From: Gordonia sediminis | GTDB taxonomy: Bacteria; Actinomycetota; Actinomycetes; Mycobacteriales; Mycobacteriaceae | NCBI GenBank assembly: GCA_004193205.1 | Contig: RZUM01000018.1 | Coordinates: forward strand, 1 to 64,000 | DNA: 64,000 bases | Reading direction: 5' to 3' | Shown: positions 7,555 through 15,819 of the stretch, one piece after another | Numbering within the stretch: position 1 is the first letter of the stretch | Layout of the letters: the number at the start of each line of letters is the position of its first letter | Notes under the pieces: generated by a model | Databases searched by the model: none | Seen by the model: only the letters and a program-made list of their open reading frames with translations | Told to the model about the DNA's origin: nothing | Made by a program: the position numbers and the translations under genes

Positions 7555-7971
7555 TCATGCGTGCGGGCGGCCCCGGTACTTGCGCAGGTACTCCTCGTGC
7601 AGGTCGGCGTCCTTCTCCTTCTGCAGGCGGTTGGCCAGCTCGGGATCGAGGCCGTGCTGACTGAGGCGATGGCGCCGGTAGACGCGGTTGAGCACCACCG
7701 AGAAGAAGACGTACTGAATGAGGATCGGCAACGTCATGTTGAACCGCACGAACCAGTCCGCCGGTACGAACAACATCGGGACGAGCAGGAGCATGCACGG
7801 CACCGCCCAGCGCGCCACCATCCGGGTCGCCGCGCCGGGGCCGGCGAGATCGTTCTCCACCCAGGCGTTCATCGACGCGGGAAGTTTCGCGCCGTAGGCG
7901 TACTTCACGTACTGCCACCCGTGGGGACGCGATTCCTCGGAGTCCACAACTTGTCCGTCGGGCGTTGTCAT
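7555..7971 (-). CDS. DUF5313-like small membrane protein
   Basis: A 138-residue protein conserved in mycolic-acid actinomycetes. The pattern 'RPHGWQYVKYAYGAKLPASMNAWVENDL' followed by two hydrophobic segments (about residues 58-75 and 80-98) and a charged C-terminal tail matches DUF5313 proteins as I recall them. It is probably an inner-membrane protein with both ends cytosolic. I start it at the ATG at 7971 rather than at 7992, because the shorter form begins with an ordinary polar N terminus. Function is unknown. Confidence 0.7.
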   Translation of the reverse strand: MTTPDGQVVDSEESRPHGWQYVKYAYGAKLPASMNAWVENDLAGPGAATRMVARWAVPCMLLLVPMLFVPADWFVRFNMTLPILIQYVFFSVVLNRVYRRHRLSQHGLDPELANRLQKEKDADLHEEYLRKYRGRPHA

Positions 7972-8092
7972 CGCCGCAGTATAACCCGTCATGAGAATTG
8001 ATCGTACACGACCAAATAGTGCGCATCCTCGAAATGTGACGTAGGCAACGTGCCCGTCTTGTCCGGTTCGCGGCGGCCGTCGCGCGACCCGC

Positions 8093-8476
8093 TCAGGCCC
8101 TGCGCCGGGGCAGCCCGAATCGCGCGACGATCGCGCGGATCCGGTTGTCCTCGTCGACCACGAAGGACTCGACGACGTGCGCCGCGAGGCCCAGCCGTTT
8201 CGGGCGCACGTGGACCCAGTAGCGGGTCGAGACCATGTGGCCGTCGACGTCGGCGGTGAAGTCGCTGATCCGATGGATCAGCCGGAACTGCGGCCCGCGA
8301 GCCAGAGTGCGGGCGACGTGCGCGCCGTTGCGGCCGGTCCTGACGCCCAGCTCGACCCGCGTGCAATCCGGGTGCAGCGCGACGCCGGACGGGTCGTGGC
8401 TGACCAGCGCATCGACGTAGGCCTTCGCGGCCGCGACCCGCTCGGCGGCACGCTCTGGATCGACGTTCGGGTTCAC
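8093..8476 (-). CDS. NTF2-like (SnoaL-like) small protein in the steroid cluster
   Basis: A 127-residue soluble protein. It starts with a helix-rich segment ('RAAERVAAAKAYVDALVSHDP'), then alternating beta strands ('HMVSTRYWVHVRPK', 'HVVESFVVDEDNRI'), which fits a cone-shaped NTF2/SnoaL fold. Proteins of this fold include steroid isomerases and polyketide cyclases, but I see no catalytic Asp pair that I would assign. The GTG at 8476 lies 2 bases after the SDR stop at 8479, so it is the last gene of the SDR-SDR transcript and is probably co-expressed with HIP catabolism. Function unknown. Confidence 0.65.
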   Translation of the reverse strand: MNPNVDPERAAERVAAAKAYVDALVSHDPSGVALHPDCTRVELGVRTGRNGAHVARTLARGPQFRLIHRISDFTADVDGHMVSTRYWVHVRPKRLGLAAHVVESFVVDEDNRIRAIVARFGLPRRRA

Positions 8477-8478
8477 TG

Positions 8479-9366
8479 CTACCGCGCGCCGTAGACCGGT
8501 ACCGGGTGCGGCGCCTTGGCCAGGACCTCCTCGACGACGGGGCCCAAGTCGCCGGGCGCCCACCGTGATCCGATGTCGTGCTCGGCGCTGCGCTGCCACC
8601 CGTCGACGACGGTGATGCGCCCGCCCTCGACCTCGAAGACCCGCCCGGTCACCGCCGACGACTCCGGCGAACCGAGCCAGACCACGAGCGGGGAGATGTT
8701 GGCCGGGTCCATGGTGTCGAACGATCCGTCCGTCGGCGCGGCCATCTGCGCGGCCATCGCCTCACCAGCCCCCATCGTCATCTGGGTACGTGCCGACGGC
8801 GCGATCGCGTTCACCCTCACACCGTAGCCGCCGAGTTCGGCTGCGGCCTGGATGGTCAAGGCCGCGATCCCCGCCTTGGCGGCAACGTAATTCCCCTGCC
8901 CGACCGATCCGAACAGCCCGGCCCCCGACGACGTGTTGATGATCCGGGCACTCGGCGTTCGACCCGCCTTCGACTCGGCGCGCCAGTGGGCGGCGGCATG
9001 GTGCAGCGTGACGAAATGTCCCTTGAGATGCACCCGCACCACGGCATCCCATTCGTCCTCCGTCATCGCGACCAGCATCCGGTCCCGGACGAAACCCGCG
9101 TTGTTGACCAGAACGTCGAGGCGGCCGAATCGCGCGATGGCGTCGTCGACCAGTGCGGCGCCACTCGCCCAGTCGGCGACGTCTCCCACCGCGGCGACGG
9201 CCTCACCGCCGGCGGCGACGATCTCCGCCACGACCGCGTGGGCGGAGTCGGCGTCGAAGTCGTTGACCACGACCCGTGCGCCGTCTGCGGCGAAGGCCAG
9301 CGCGTGCGCGCGCCCGATGCCCCGTCCCGCACCGGTCACGATCGCCACCCGACCCTCATTCAGCAT
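8479..9366 (-). CDS. Short-chain dehydrogenase of the HIP steroid cluster (Rv3548c-like)
   Basis: A 295-residue classical SDR. It has the NAD(P)-binding 'TGAGRGIGRAH', 'NNAG' at the fourth strand, and the catalytic Ser/Tyr/Lys set in 'INTSSGAGLFGSVGQGNYVAAKAG'. The extended C-terminal part is typical of multifunctional hydroxyacyl-CoA-type SDRs. Its position, downstream of a second SDR and divergent from echA20-ipdAB, matches the M. tuberculosis Rv3549c-Rv3548c pair in the KstR2 regulon. It probably oxidises a hydroxyl on a steroid-derived CoA ester, but the step is not assigned. The ATG at 9366 is preferred to a TTG at 9375 because AAAGG lies at better spacing. Confidence 0.82.
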   Translation of the reverse strand: MLNEGRVAIVTGAGRGIGRAHALAFAADGARVVVNDFDADSAHAVVAEIVAAGGEAVAAVGDVADWASGAALVDDAIARFGRLDVLVNNAGFVRDRMLVAMTEDEWDAVVRVHLKGHFVTLHHAAAHWRAESKAGRTPSARIINTSSGAGLFGSVGQGNYVAAKAGIAALTIQAAAELGGYGVRVNAIAPSARTQMTMGAGEAMAAQMAAPTDGSFDTMDPANISPLVVWLGSPESSAVTGRVFEVEGGRITVVDGWQRSAEHDIGSRWAPGDLGPVVEEVLAKAPHPVPVYGAR

Positions 9367-9415
9367 GTCCGTCAAGACCTTTCCCTTTCATCGAAACTCT
9401 TCGTACGGTCGTCGC

Positions 9416-10225
9416 TCAGATCGGGTTGCCGGCGGTGGCCGCGGCCAGGAAGGCCGGCTTCTCGCCCCCACCGTGCACGGTCAGCGTCGAGCCGGTGATG
9501 TAGCCGGCGAGCGGACTGAGCAGGAAGGCGACGGCGTTCCCGACGTCCTCCGGCATCGCGAGCCGACCCATGGGGATCGTCGCTCCCACCGCGGCCACGC
9601 CCGCATCGTCGCCGAAATGCAGATGCGCCCGTTCGGTGAGGACCGACCCGCACACCACGGAGTTGATCCGCACCTGGGGCGCCCATTCGATGGCCAGCGA
9701 CGTGATCGCGTTGTCGAGCCCCGCTTTGGCGGCGCCGTAGGCCGACGTCCCGGGCGAGGGCCGATGCCCACTCACACTGGACACGTTGACGATCGCGCCG
9801 CCGCCGTCCTGATGCCGCATCGCGGCGTGCGCGGCGCGTGCGACCGTGAGCGGCGCCAGCAGGTTCAGTTCGACGATCTTCGACGCGAAGCGCGGTGAGG
9901 CGTCGGCGGCGAGTGCAAACGGTGATCCACCCGCGTTGTTCACCACACCGTCGAGACGGCCGTGCGTCCCGACGATCCCTGCGACCATCGCGTCGACCGC
10001 GTCGGCGTCGCGCACATCGCAGGATACGAATTCGGCGTCGAGGCCGGTCACCCGGCTACGCCCGCAGATCACCGGAACGGCTCCGAGATCGGCCAGTACG
10101 CGGGCAATCCCGGCGCCGACGCCGCGGGTACCACCCGTGACGAGGACGACCTTGCCCACCAAACCCAGATCGATCGGGTGCCCAGCTCCTGCCGACCGAT
10201 CCGGCGCCTGTGACTGCGCGTTCAT
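9416..10225 (-). CDS. Short-chain dehydrogenase of the HIP steroid cluster (Rv3549c-like)
   Basis: A 269-residue SDR with cofactor motif 'TGGTRGVGAG', 'NNAGGSPF', and a catalytic 'SSVSGHRPSPGTSAYGAAKAG' segment. It is the first gene of the leftward transcript whose promoter holds a KstR2 operator at 10246-10259; the start ATG at 10225 is only 20 bases from that operator. Gene order matches Rv3549c of M. tuberculosis. It likely acts on a CoA thioester of the C/D-ring degradation intermediates, but the exact substrate is not established. The upstream extension in the open frame covers the operator and the echA20 start and is not coding. Confidence 0.83.
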   Translation of the reverse strand: MNAQSQAPDRSAGAGHPIDLGLVGKVVLVTGGTRGVGAGIARVLADLGAVPVICGRSRVTGLDAEFVSCDVRDADAVDAMVAGIVGTHGRLDGVVNNAGGSPFALAADASPRFASKIVELNLLAPLTVARAAHAAMRHQDGGGAIVNVSSVSGHRPSPGTSAYGAAKAGLDNAITSLAIEWAPQVRINSVVCGSVLTERAHLHFGDDAGVAAVGATIPMGRLAMPEDVGNAVAFLLSPLAGYITGSTLTVHGGGEKPAFLAAATAGNPI

Positions 10226-10245
10226 AAGTGCTACCCTACCAAACA

Positions 10246-10259
10246 ACCAAGCACTTGCT
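10246..10259. promoter_or_regulatory. KstR2 operator (SDR / echA20-ipdABC divergent promoter)
   Basis: ACCAAGCACTTGCT exactly matches the published KstR2 consensus AnCAAGnnCTTGnT. It lies in the 67-base gap between the divergent SDR and echA20 starts, where it can silence both transcripts until HIP-CoA accumulates. Confidence 0.9.
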
Positions 10260-10292
10260 TGGTCGGTCTGTAATCCTTCGAAAGGAGCGGGT

Positions 10293-11120
10293 GTGCCGAT
10301 CACCACGACACGCACCGACAGCGGTAACGCGACCGGCATCGTGACGGTCACGGTGGACTATCCCCCGGTCAACGCCCTGCCGTCGGCGGCATGGTTCGAG
10401 CTGGCCGAAGCGATCACCGCGGCCGGCGACGACCCCGCCACACATGTGGTGATCCTGCGGGCCGAGGGCCGCGGATTCAATGCGGGTGTCGACATCAAGG
10501 AGATGCAGTCGACCGACGGTTTCGACGCCCTGATCGGCGCGAATCACGGATGCGCCGCGGCGTTCTCGGCCGTGTACGACTGCGCGGTACCGGTCATCGT
10601 CGCGGCCAACGGCTTCTGCGTCGGCGGCGGCATCGGGCTGGTCGGCAACGCGGACGTCATCATCGCGTCCGACGACGCGGTGTTCGGCCTCCCCGAGGTC
10701 GACCGCGGCGCGCTCGGAGCGGCGACCCATCTGGCCCGGTTGGTCCCGCAGCACCTGATGCGCACCCTCTACTACACCGCGCAGAATGTCACTGCCCAGC
10801 AGCTCGAGCACTTCGGGTCGGTGTACCGGGTGGTGCCACGCGAGCAACTCCTCGACGCCGCGATGGAGGTTGCCGAGAAGATCGCGTCCAAGGACACCCG
10901 GGTGATCCGTGCCGCGAAGGAGGCGATCAACCACATCGACCCGGTCGACGTGAAGAGTAGCTACCGCCTCGAGCAGGGGTACACGTTCGAGCTCAATCTC
11001 GCCGGAGTCGCAGATGAGCATCGGGATGCGTTCGTCGCCGCCGGGCGCCGGGAGCACAGCGAGCGGGCCCAATCAACCACGGGCCAGGCGTTGAACGCCA
11101 ATGGAGGCCATGCCCGATGA
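10293..11120 (+). CDS. echA20: Steroid D-ring hydrolase of the crotonase fold, EchA20
   Basis: A 275-residue enoyl-CoA hydratase/isomerase-fold protein. In M. tuberculosis EchA20 hydrolyses the remaining D ring of the HIP-derived CoA ester (HIEC-CoA), giving COCHEA-CoA, the substrate of IpdAB. Crotonase features include 'LRAEGRGFNAGVDIKEMQ' (oxyanion-hole segment) and 'ANGFCVGGGIGLVGNADVIIAS'. The start is the GTG at 10293, with AAAGGAG 8 bases upstream; it has the KstR2 operator in its promoter. It heads echA20-ipdA-ipdB-ipdC, overlapping ipdA by ATGA. Confidence 0.9.
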   Translation: MPITTTRTDSGNATGIVTVTVDYPPVNALPSAAWFELAEAITAAGDDPATHVVILRAEGRGFNAGVDIKEMQSTDGFDALIGANHGCAAAFSAVYDCAVPVIVAANGFCVGGGIGLVGNADVIIASDDAVFGLPEVDRGALGAATHLARLVPQHLMRTLYYTAQNVTAQQLEHFGSVYRVVPREQLLDAAMEVAEKIASKDTRVIRAAKEAINHIDPVDVKSSYRLEQGYTFELNLAGVADEHRDAFVAAGRREHSERAQSTTGQALNANGGHAR

Positions 11121-12016
11121 CACCGGCACCCACCGACAAGACCAGCACCCTCGACGACGTCATCAGCGAGATGCGCGACGGGATGACGATCGGCATCGGC
11201 GGCTGGGGTTCGCGCCGCAAGCCGATGGCGCTCGTGCGCGCCCTGGCCCGCTCCGACGTCACGGATCTGACCGTCGTCACCTACGGCGGTCCCGACCTCG
11301 GATTGCTCTGCGCCGCAGGAAAAGTGCGCCGGGCGTACTACGGGTTCGTGTCGTTGGACTCGGCGCCCTTCTATGACCCGTGGTTCGCGGCGGCACGCAC
11401 CTCCGGTTCCATCGAGGCCCGCGAGATGGACGAGGGCATGGTGAAGTGCGGACTCGAGGCCGCCGCCGCACGGCTCCCGTTTCTCCCGATCCGCGCGGGC
11501 CTCGGCTCCGACGTGCCGGCCTTCTGGGAGGGCGAGCTGAAGACGGTCACCTCCCCTTATCCGGACCCCGACGGACGCGCCGAGACACTGATCGCCATGC
11601 CCGCGTTGCGGCTCGACGCCGCCTTCGTCCACCTCGACCTGGCCGACTCGCGCGGCAACGCCGCCTACACCGGTGTCGACCCGTATATGGACGACCTGTA
11701 CTGCGCCGCCGCCGAACGCCGGTACCTGGAGACCGATCAGCTGGTCTCCACCGAGGTCCTGGTGAAAAGTGTTCCGACACAACGACTGCTGCTCAACCGC
11801 ATGAACGTGGACCGCGTCGTGCACACGCGGAACGGAGCGCACTTCACGTTTGCGGGCGAGTACGGCAGGGATGAGAGATTCCAGCGGTTCTACGTCGAGT
11901 CGGCGAGGGAACCGGAGAAGTGGAGGGCGTTTTCGCGGCGCTTCCTCGAGGTCGACGAGACCGACTATCAGCGCGCGGTCACCGAATGGCAGTCCGAGCA
12001 GGAGGACCAGCAGTGA
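11117..12016 (+). CDS. ipdA: Steroid C-ring CoA hydrolase subunit IpdA
   Basis: A 299-residue protein of the class I CoA-transferase fold. IpdA pairs with IpdB to form a heteromer that, rather than transferring CoA, opens the last ring of COCHEA-CoA in steroid degradation. The family start 'MTIGIGGWGSRRKPMALVRAL' and the 'GSIEAREMDEGMVKCGLEAAA' segment are recognisable. The ATG at 11117 overlaps the echA20 stop (ATGA) and its own stop overlaps the ipdB GTG, so the subunits are translationally coupled and made in equal amounts. Confidence 0.92.
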   Translation: MTPAPTDKTSTLDDVISEMRDGMTIGIGGWGSRRKPMALVRALARSDVTDLTVVTYGGPDLGLLCAAGKVRRAYYGFVSLDSAPFYDPWFAAARTSGSIEAREMDEGMVKCGLEAAAARLPFLPIRAGLGSDVPAFWEGELKTVTSPYPDPDGRAETLIAMPALRLDAAFVHLDLADSRGNAAYTGVDPYMDDLYCAAAERRYLETDQLVSTEVLVKSVPTQRLLLNRMNVDRVVHTRNGAHFTFAGEYGRDERFQRFYVESAREPEKWRAFSRRFLEVDETDYQRAVTEWQSEQEDQQ

Positions 12017-12822
12017 ACACCACAGCCGGGATGGCACCTTCCCCGATGGTTGAGCCTTCTTCCCCGATGGTTGAGCCCGTCGAAACCACCCGCGCCGAGA
12101 TCTGCGTCGTGTCCTGCGCCGAGATCTTCTCCGGTGCAGGCGAGATCATGGCTTCGCCGATGGCACCCATACCGTTGTTGGGCGCGCGTCTGGCCCGACT
12201 CACCACCGAACCGGACCTTCTCATCACCGACGGGGAGGCGCTGATCCTCGCCGACACCCCCGCCATCGGGAAGTCGGGTCCGATCGAGGGGTGGATGCCG
12301 TTCCGGAAGGTGTTCGACGTGGTGGCGTCCGGTCGGCGCCATGTGGTTATGGGCGCCAACCAGATCGACCGCTACGGCAACCAGAACCTGTCGGCGTTCG
12401 GGCCGCTGCAGCAGCCGACGCGTCAGATGTTCGGTTCCCGTGGCTCGCCGGGCAACACCCTCAATCACCCGACAAGCTACTGGGTCGCCCGCCACTCGTC
12501 GCGGGTGTTCACTGACACGGTCGACATCGTGTGCGGTGTCGGCTACGACCGGGTCGACCCGGACAACCCGGCGTTCCGGTATCACCACATCCACCGTGTC
12601 GTCACCAATCTCGGCGTCTTCGATTTCGACGGTCCCGGTCACACGATGCGGGCGCGGTCGCTGCATCCAGGCGTCAGCGCCGAGGAGGTCGCCGACAATA
12701 CCGGATTCGAGATCGCCGGACTGGACACTGCCCCGTCGACCCGTATCCCGACCGCCGAGGAGCTCACTCTCATCCGAGATCTCCTCGATCCCAAGGGTGT
12801 CCGGAATCGAGAAGTGAATTGA
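12013..12822 (+). CDS. ipdB: Steroid C-ring CoA hydrolase subunit IpdB, with repeat-derived N-terminal extension
   Basis: A 269-residue partner of IpdA. The conserved body begins at 'AEICVVSCAEIFSGAGEIMAS' (about residue 27) and includes 'GARLARLTTEPDLLITDGEA' and 'SPGNTLNHPTSYWV'. I choose the GTG at 12013, which overlaps the ipdA stop as GTGA and has GGAGGA 7 bases upstream. This gives about 26 residues before the conserved body, including two in-frame copies of a 7-residue unit (SPMVEPS, SPMVEPV) encoded by a dispersed repeat. The ATG within the repeat (12067) could be an alternative start, but has no good ribosome-binding site. The core is intact and the reading frame is preserved. Confidence 0.9.
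   Translation: MNTTAGMAPSPMVEPSSPMVEPVETTRAEICVVSCAEIFSGAGEIMASPMAPIPLLGARLARLTTEPDLLITDGEALILADTPAIGKSGPIEGWMPFRKVFDVVASGRRHVVMGANQIDRYGNQNLSAFGPLQQPTRQMFGSRGSPGNTLNHPTSYWVARHSSRVFTDTVDIVCGVGYDRVDPDNPAFRYHHIHRVVTNLGVFDFDGPGHTMRARSLHPGVSAEEVADNTGFEIAGLDTAPSTRIPTAEELTLIRDLLDPKGVRNREVN
12038..12088. repeat. Dispersed palindromic repeat inside ipdB
   Basis: CTTCCCCGATGGTTGAGC occurs twice (12038-12055, 12059-12076), 21 bases apart and so in frame. The second copy continues into a TGGTTGAGCC...GAAACCA near-palindrome. The latter is a widespread intergenic repeat type in Gordonia-like genomes, here read as protein. Confidence 0.75.
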
Positions 12823-13904
12823 CCGCCGTCGCGAGAGCCGCCGCTCTCACCACCAGGTTCACCGACCTCGTCGGCATCGAGTACCCGATCGTGCAGACCG
12901 GGATGGGCTGGGTGTCGGGGCCATCGCTGACCTCGGCCACGTCGAATGCGGGCGGCCTGGGCATCCTGGCGTCGGCGACGATGACCTTCACCGAGCTCGA
13001 GGCCGCGATCGCGAAGACGAAATCGTTGACCGACAAGCCCTTCGGGGTGAACATCCGCGCCGACGCCACCGACGCCGCCGAGCGGATCGATCTCATCATC
13101 CGCGAGGGGGTGAAAGTCGCGTCGTTCGCGTTGGCGCCGAAGAAGGATCTCATCGCAAAGCTGAAAGACCATGGCGTAGTCGTGATTCCGTCGATCGGTG
13201 CCGCCAAGCATGCGGTCAAGGTGGCGTCCTGGGGTGCCGACGCGGTCATCGTGCAGGGCGGTGAGGGCGGCGGTCACACCGGCCCGGTTGCGACGACGCT
13301 GCTGTTGCCGTCGGTGTTGGATGCGCTGGGAGACGACGGCATTCCGGTGGTGGCCGCCGGCGGATTCTTCGACGGCCGCGGGCTGGTGGCCGCGTTGGCC
13401 TACGGCGCGGAGGGTATCGCGATGGGCACGCGATTCCTCTTGACGTCCGACAGTGCGGTGCCGGACGCGGTCAAGCAGGAGTACCTCGCGCGCGGGCTCG
13501 GTGACACCGTGGTGTCGCTCAAGGTCGACGGCATGCCGCACCGGGTGCTGCGCACCCCGCTCGTGGAAGCTCTGGAGAACGGGAGCCGGATCAAGTCGCT
13601 CTACGCGGCGGCGCGCAATGCGAACGAGTTCAAGCAGCTGACGGGCATGAAGTGGACGACGATGCTGCGCGACGGCCGCACCATGCGCCGCTCGGGCGAG
13701 CGGACCTGGGAGCAGGTCATCATGGCCGGCAACACCCCAATGCTGCTGCGCGCCGGACTCGTCGAGGGCAACACCGCAGCCGGAGTGTTGGCGTCGGGTC
13801 AGGTCGTCGGCTTGATCGACGACCTGCCGAGCTGCAACGAGTTGATCCAGTCGATCATGATGCAAGCGCATGCACGGCTGAAAGTTCTCGGCTCACTCGG
13901 ATAA
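12819..13904 (+). CDS. ipdC: Steroid ring-degradation flavin reductase IpdC
   Basis: A 361-residue flavoprotein of the nitronate monooxygenase/2-nitropropane dioxygenase-like TIM barrel. IpdC (Rv3553) acts on HIP-derived CoA esters in the KstR2 pathway. The FMN-binding features 'IVQTGMGWVSGPSLTSATSNAGGLG' (N terminus) and 'IVQGGEGGGHTGPVATTLLLP' (phosphate region) are clear, as is 'VVAAGGFFDGRGLVAAL'. The start is the TTG at 12819, overlapping the ipdB stop (TTGA); no ATG or GTG in frame fits between the stop and the conserved N terminus. It is the last gene of the echA20-ipdABC operon; a palindromic repeat region follows. Confidence 0.88.
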   Translation: MTAVARAAALTTRFTDLVGIEYPIVQTGMGWVSGPSLTSATSNAGGLGILASATMTFTELEAAIAKTKSLTDKPFGVNIRADATDAAERIDLIIREGVKVASFALAPKKDLIAKLKDHGVVVIPSIGAAKHAVKVASWGADAVIVQGGEGGGHTGPVATTLLLPSVLDALGDDGIPVVAAGGFFDGRGLVAALAYGAEGIAMGTRFLLTSDSAVPDAVKQEYLARGLGDTVVSLKVDGMPHRVLRTPLVEALENGSRIKSLYAAARNANEFKQLTGMKWTTMLRDGRTMRRSGERTWEQVIMAGNTPMLLRAGLVEGNTAAGVLASGQVVGLIDDLPSCNELIQSIMMQAHARLKVLGSLG

Positions 13905-13915
13905 CCCCGACCCAA

Positions 13916-14089
13916 CCCGCTGGACGAGTAACCCCACCCCAACCGCTGGTCGAGTAGCGCGCGAACGAAGTGAGCCCGCGTATCGAGACCACTCAGCCGC
14001 CACCCCCGCTGGACGAGTAATTCCACCCCAACCGCTGGTCGAGTAGCGCGCGAACGAAGTGAGCCCGCGTATCGAGACCACTCAGCCGC
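13916..14089. repeat. Two tandem copies of an extragenic palindromic element
   Basis: Two 85-base units (13916-14000 and 14005-14089, period 89, two substitutions) each contain CGCTGGTCGAGTAG ... CGTATCGAGACCA, arms that can pair. They fill the gap between the convergent ipdC and acyl-CoA ligase genes, and may act as terminator or gyrase-type extragenic elements. Related elements occur at 28756-29023 and 63164-63392. Confidence 0.85.
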
Positions 14090-14111
14090 ACACCCGACCT
14101 GCTACAGCCGC

Positions 14112-15704
14112 TCATCCGGCGATGTCAGCGTGACGAACCCGCAGGTCCTTCTTGAGGATCTTGCCGCTCGGGTTCTTCGGCAGCGCGTCGGCGAACACGA
14201 CGTACTTCGGCCGCTTGTAGCCGGCGAGGACGCCCGCCAGGTGTTCGTCGACCTGCTCCTCGGTCAGCGTCACGCCTGCCTTGGGCACGATGACGGCGGT
14301 GACCGCCTCGATCCACTTCGGGTGCGGCACACCGAAGACCGCCACCTCGGCGACACCGTCGAGCAGGTAGACCGCCTCCTCGACCTCGCGGGATGCGACG
14401 TTCTCGCCGCCGGTCTTGATCATGTCCTTCTTCCGGTCGACGACCGCGAGGTAGCCGTCGGCGTCGATGATGCCGAGGTCACCGGAATGGAACCACCCGT
14501 TGCGGAAGGCCGCGGCGGTCTTCTCCTCGTCGTTGTAATAGCCGAGGCAGGCATGCGGGCTGCGATGGACGATCTCGCCGACCTCACCGGTCGAGACCGG
14601 GTTGTCCTCGTCGTCGACGACCCTCGTCTCCACGTTGAGTGCGGCCCGACCGGCCGACCCCGCGCGCTCGAGTTGTTCGTGGGGAAGCAGGATCGTTGCC
14701 AACGGGGACATTTCGGTCTGTCCGTAGAAGTTCCACAGACTCACGTCGGGGAGTCGTTGTGACAGTTCGCGCAGCACCTCGACCGGCATCGCCGATGCGC
14801 CGTAGTAGCCCTTGCGCAACGACGACAGGTCGCGGCGATCGAAATCGGGATGTCGCAGCAGCGAGATCCACACGGTCGGTGGGCAGAACAGCTTGGTCAC
14901 GTTCCGCGACTCGATGGTCTCGAGGATCGACGCCGGATCGGGTGCCGGCAGGATTATGCTGGTGGCACCGAGGTAGACGTCCACCGACAGGAAGCAGTCC
15001 AGCTGTGCGCAATGGTAGAGCGGCAGCGAATGGATCTCGATGTCGTCACCAGCCATCCCGCCGTCGATGACGCATGAAACATATTGGCTGATCAGCGATT
15101 TCGAGGAGAGCAAGACACCCTTCGGCCGTGACTCGGTACCCGAGGTGTACATCAGCCGCAACGGGTCGTCGTCGGCGACCGGTACCTCAGGCGCGGTGGC
15201 ATCCCCGGAGATCCAGTCGTCGACGTTCTCCCAGCCCTCGGCCGGCGTGGTTGCGCCCGTGGAGATGTAGCCGCGGGTTGCGTCGGCGAGCCCGGATAAT
15301 TCCATGGCCTTGGCCACCGTCGGGACGAGTGCGTCCTCGGCCACCACCATCCGCGAGCCGGAGTGGTCGAGGATAAATGCGATCTCCTCGGCTCCGAGGC
15401 CGAAGTTCACCGGAACCAGGATGACGCCGAGACGCGCGGTCGCATAGTGCAAGGTCGCGAACTGCCAGCAGTTGTGGCTGACCAGCGCGAGACGATCTCC
15501 CTTGACCAGGCCGCGCGCAGTCAGGGCATTCGCGCACTGGTTCACCGCCGTGTCGAACTCGGAGAAGGTCAGCGTCGTGTCACCGTTGATGACCGCCGAC
15601 TTGTCGGGGACACGCAGCGCGGTGCGGCGCAACAGATCGCCGAGCGTCTGTTGCCGCGCCGTCGCGACCGCCGCGGTTGTCTCCGGGGTGAAACCCTCCG
15701 CCAT
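14112..15704 (-). CDS. Acyl-CoA synthetase within the steroid cluster
   Basis: A 530-residue ANL-family ligase. Its motifs are 'LMYTSGTESRPKG' (P-loop, with Glu-Ser-Arg replacing the usual Thr-Gly-Lys residues), 'NFYGQTEMSP', 'GWFHSGDLGIIDADGYL', 'VDRKKDMIKTGGENVASREVE' and the catalytic Lys in 'NPSGKILKKDLR'. The ATG at 15704 has GGAGG 7 bases upstream; the open frame reaching 15875 covers a 22-base repeat region. It lies between ipdC and kstR2 but has no KstR2-type operator that I can see upstream. It is distinct from the true FadD3 at 22641, and may activate another acid. Confidence 0.83.
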   Translation of the reverse strand: MAEGFTPETTAAVATARQQTLGDLLRRTALRVPDKSAVINGDTTLTFSEFDTAVNQCANALTARGLVKGDRLALVSHNCWQFATLHYATARLGVILVPVNFGLGAEEIAFILDHSGSRMVVAEDALVPTVAKAMELSGLADATRGYISTGATTPAEGWENVDDWISGDATAPEVPVADDDPLRLMYTSGTESRPKGVLLSSKSLISQYVSCVIDGGMAGDDIEIHSLPLYHCAQLDCFLSVDVYLGATSIILPAPDPASILETIESRNVTKLFCPPTVWISLLRHPDFDRRDLSSLRKGYYGASAMPVEVLRELSQRLPDVSLWNFYGQTEMSPLATILLPHEQLERAGSAGRAALNVETRVVDDEDNPVSTGEVGEIVHRSPHACLGYYNDEEKTAAAFRNGWFHSGDLGIIDADGYLAVVDRKKDMIKTGGENVASREVEEAVYLLDGVAEVAVFGVPHPKWIEAVTAVIVPKAGVTLTEEQVDEHLAGVLAGYKRPKYVVFADALPKNPSGKILKKDLRVRHADIAG

Positions 15705-15752
15705 GACCTGACCTCCGATGCTGGTAACCCAGGTCACACTATCAACCGGCAG

Positions 15753-15815
15753 GTGCGCACAGTCGACGCTCCCGCACGCACGATGGACGTCGGGGTGCGC
15801 ACGATCGACGGTGGG
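15753..15815. repeat. Short degenerate tandem repeat upstream of acyl-CoA ligase
   Basis: Three degenerate copies of about 21 bases share GTGCGCAC followed by GTCGACG or ATCGACG. They lie in the gap between the ligase start (15704) and the kstR2 stop (15820). Confidence 0.5.
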
Positions 15816-15819
15816 ACGG

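Noticed and set aside
14112-15704. Calling this ligase FadD3
   Set aside because: The gene at 22641 is divergent from fadE30-ipdF with a KstR2 site, as in M. tuberculosis; this one lacks such a site and has an atypical P-loop.
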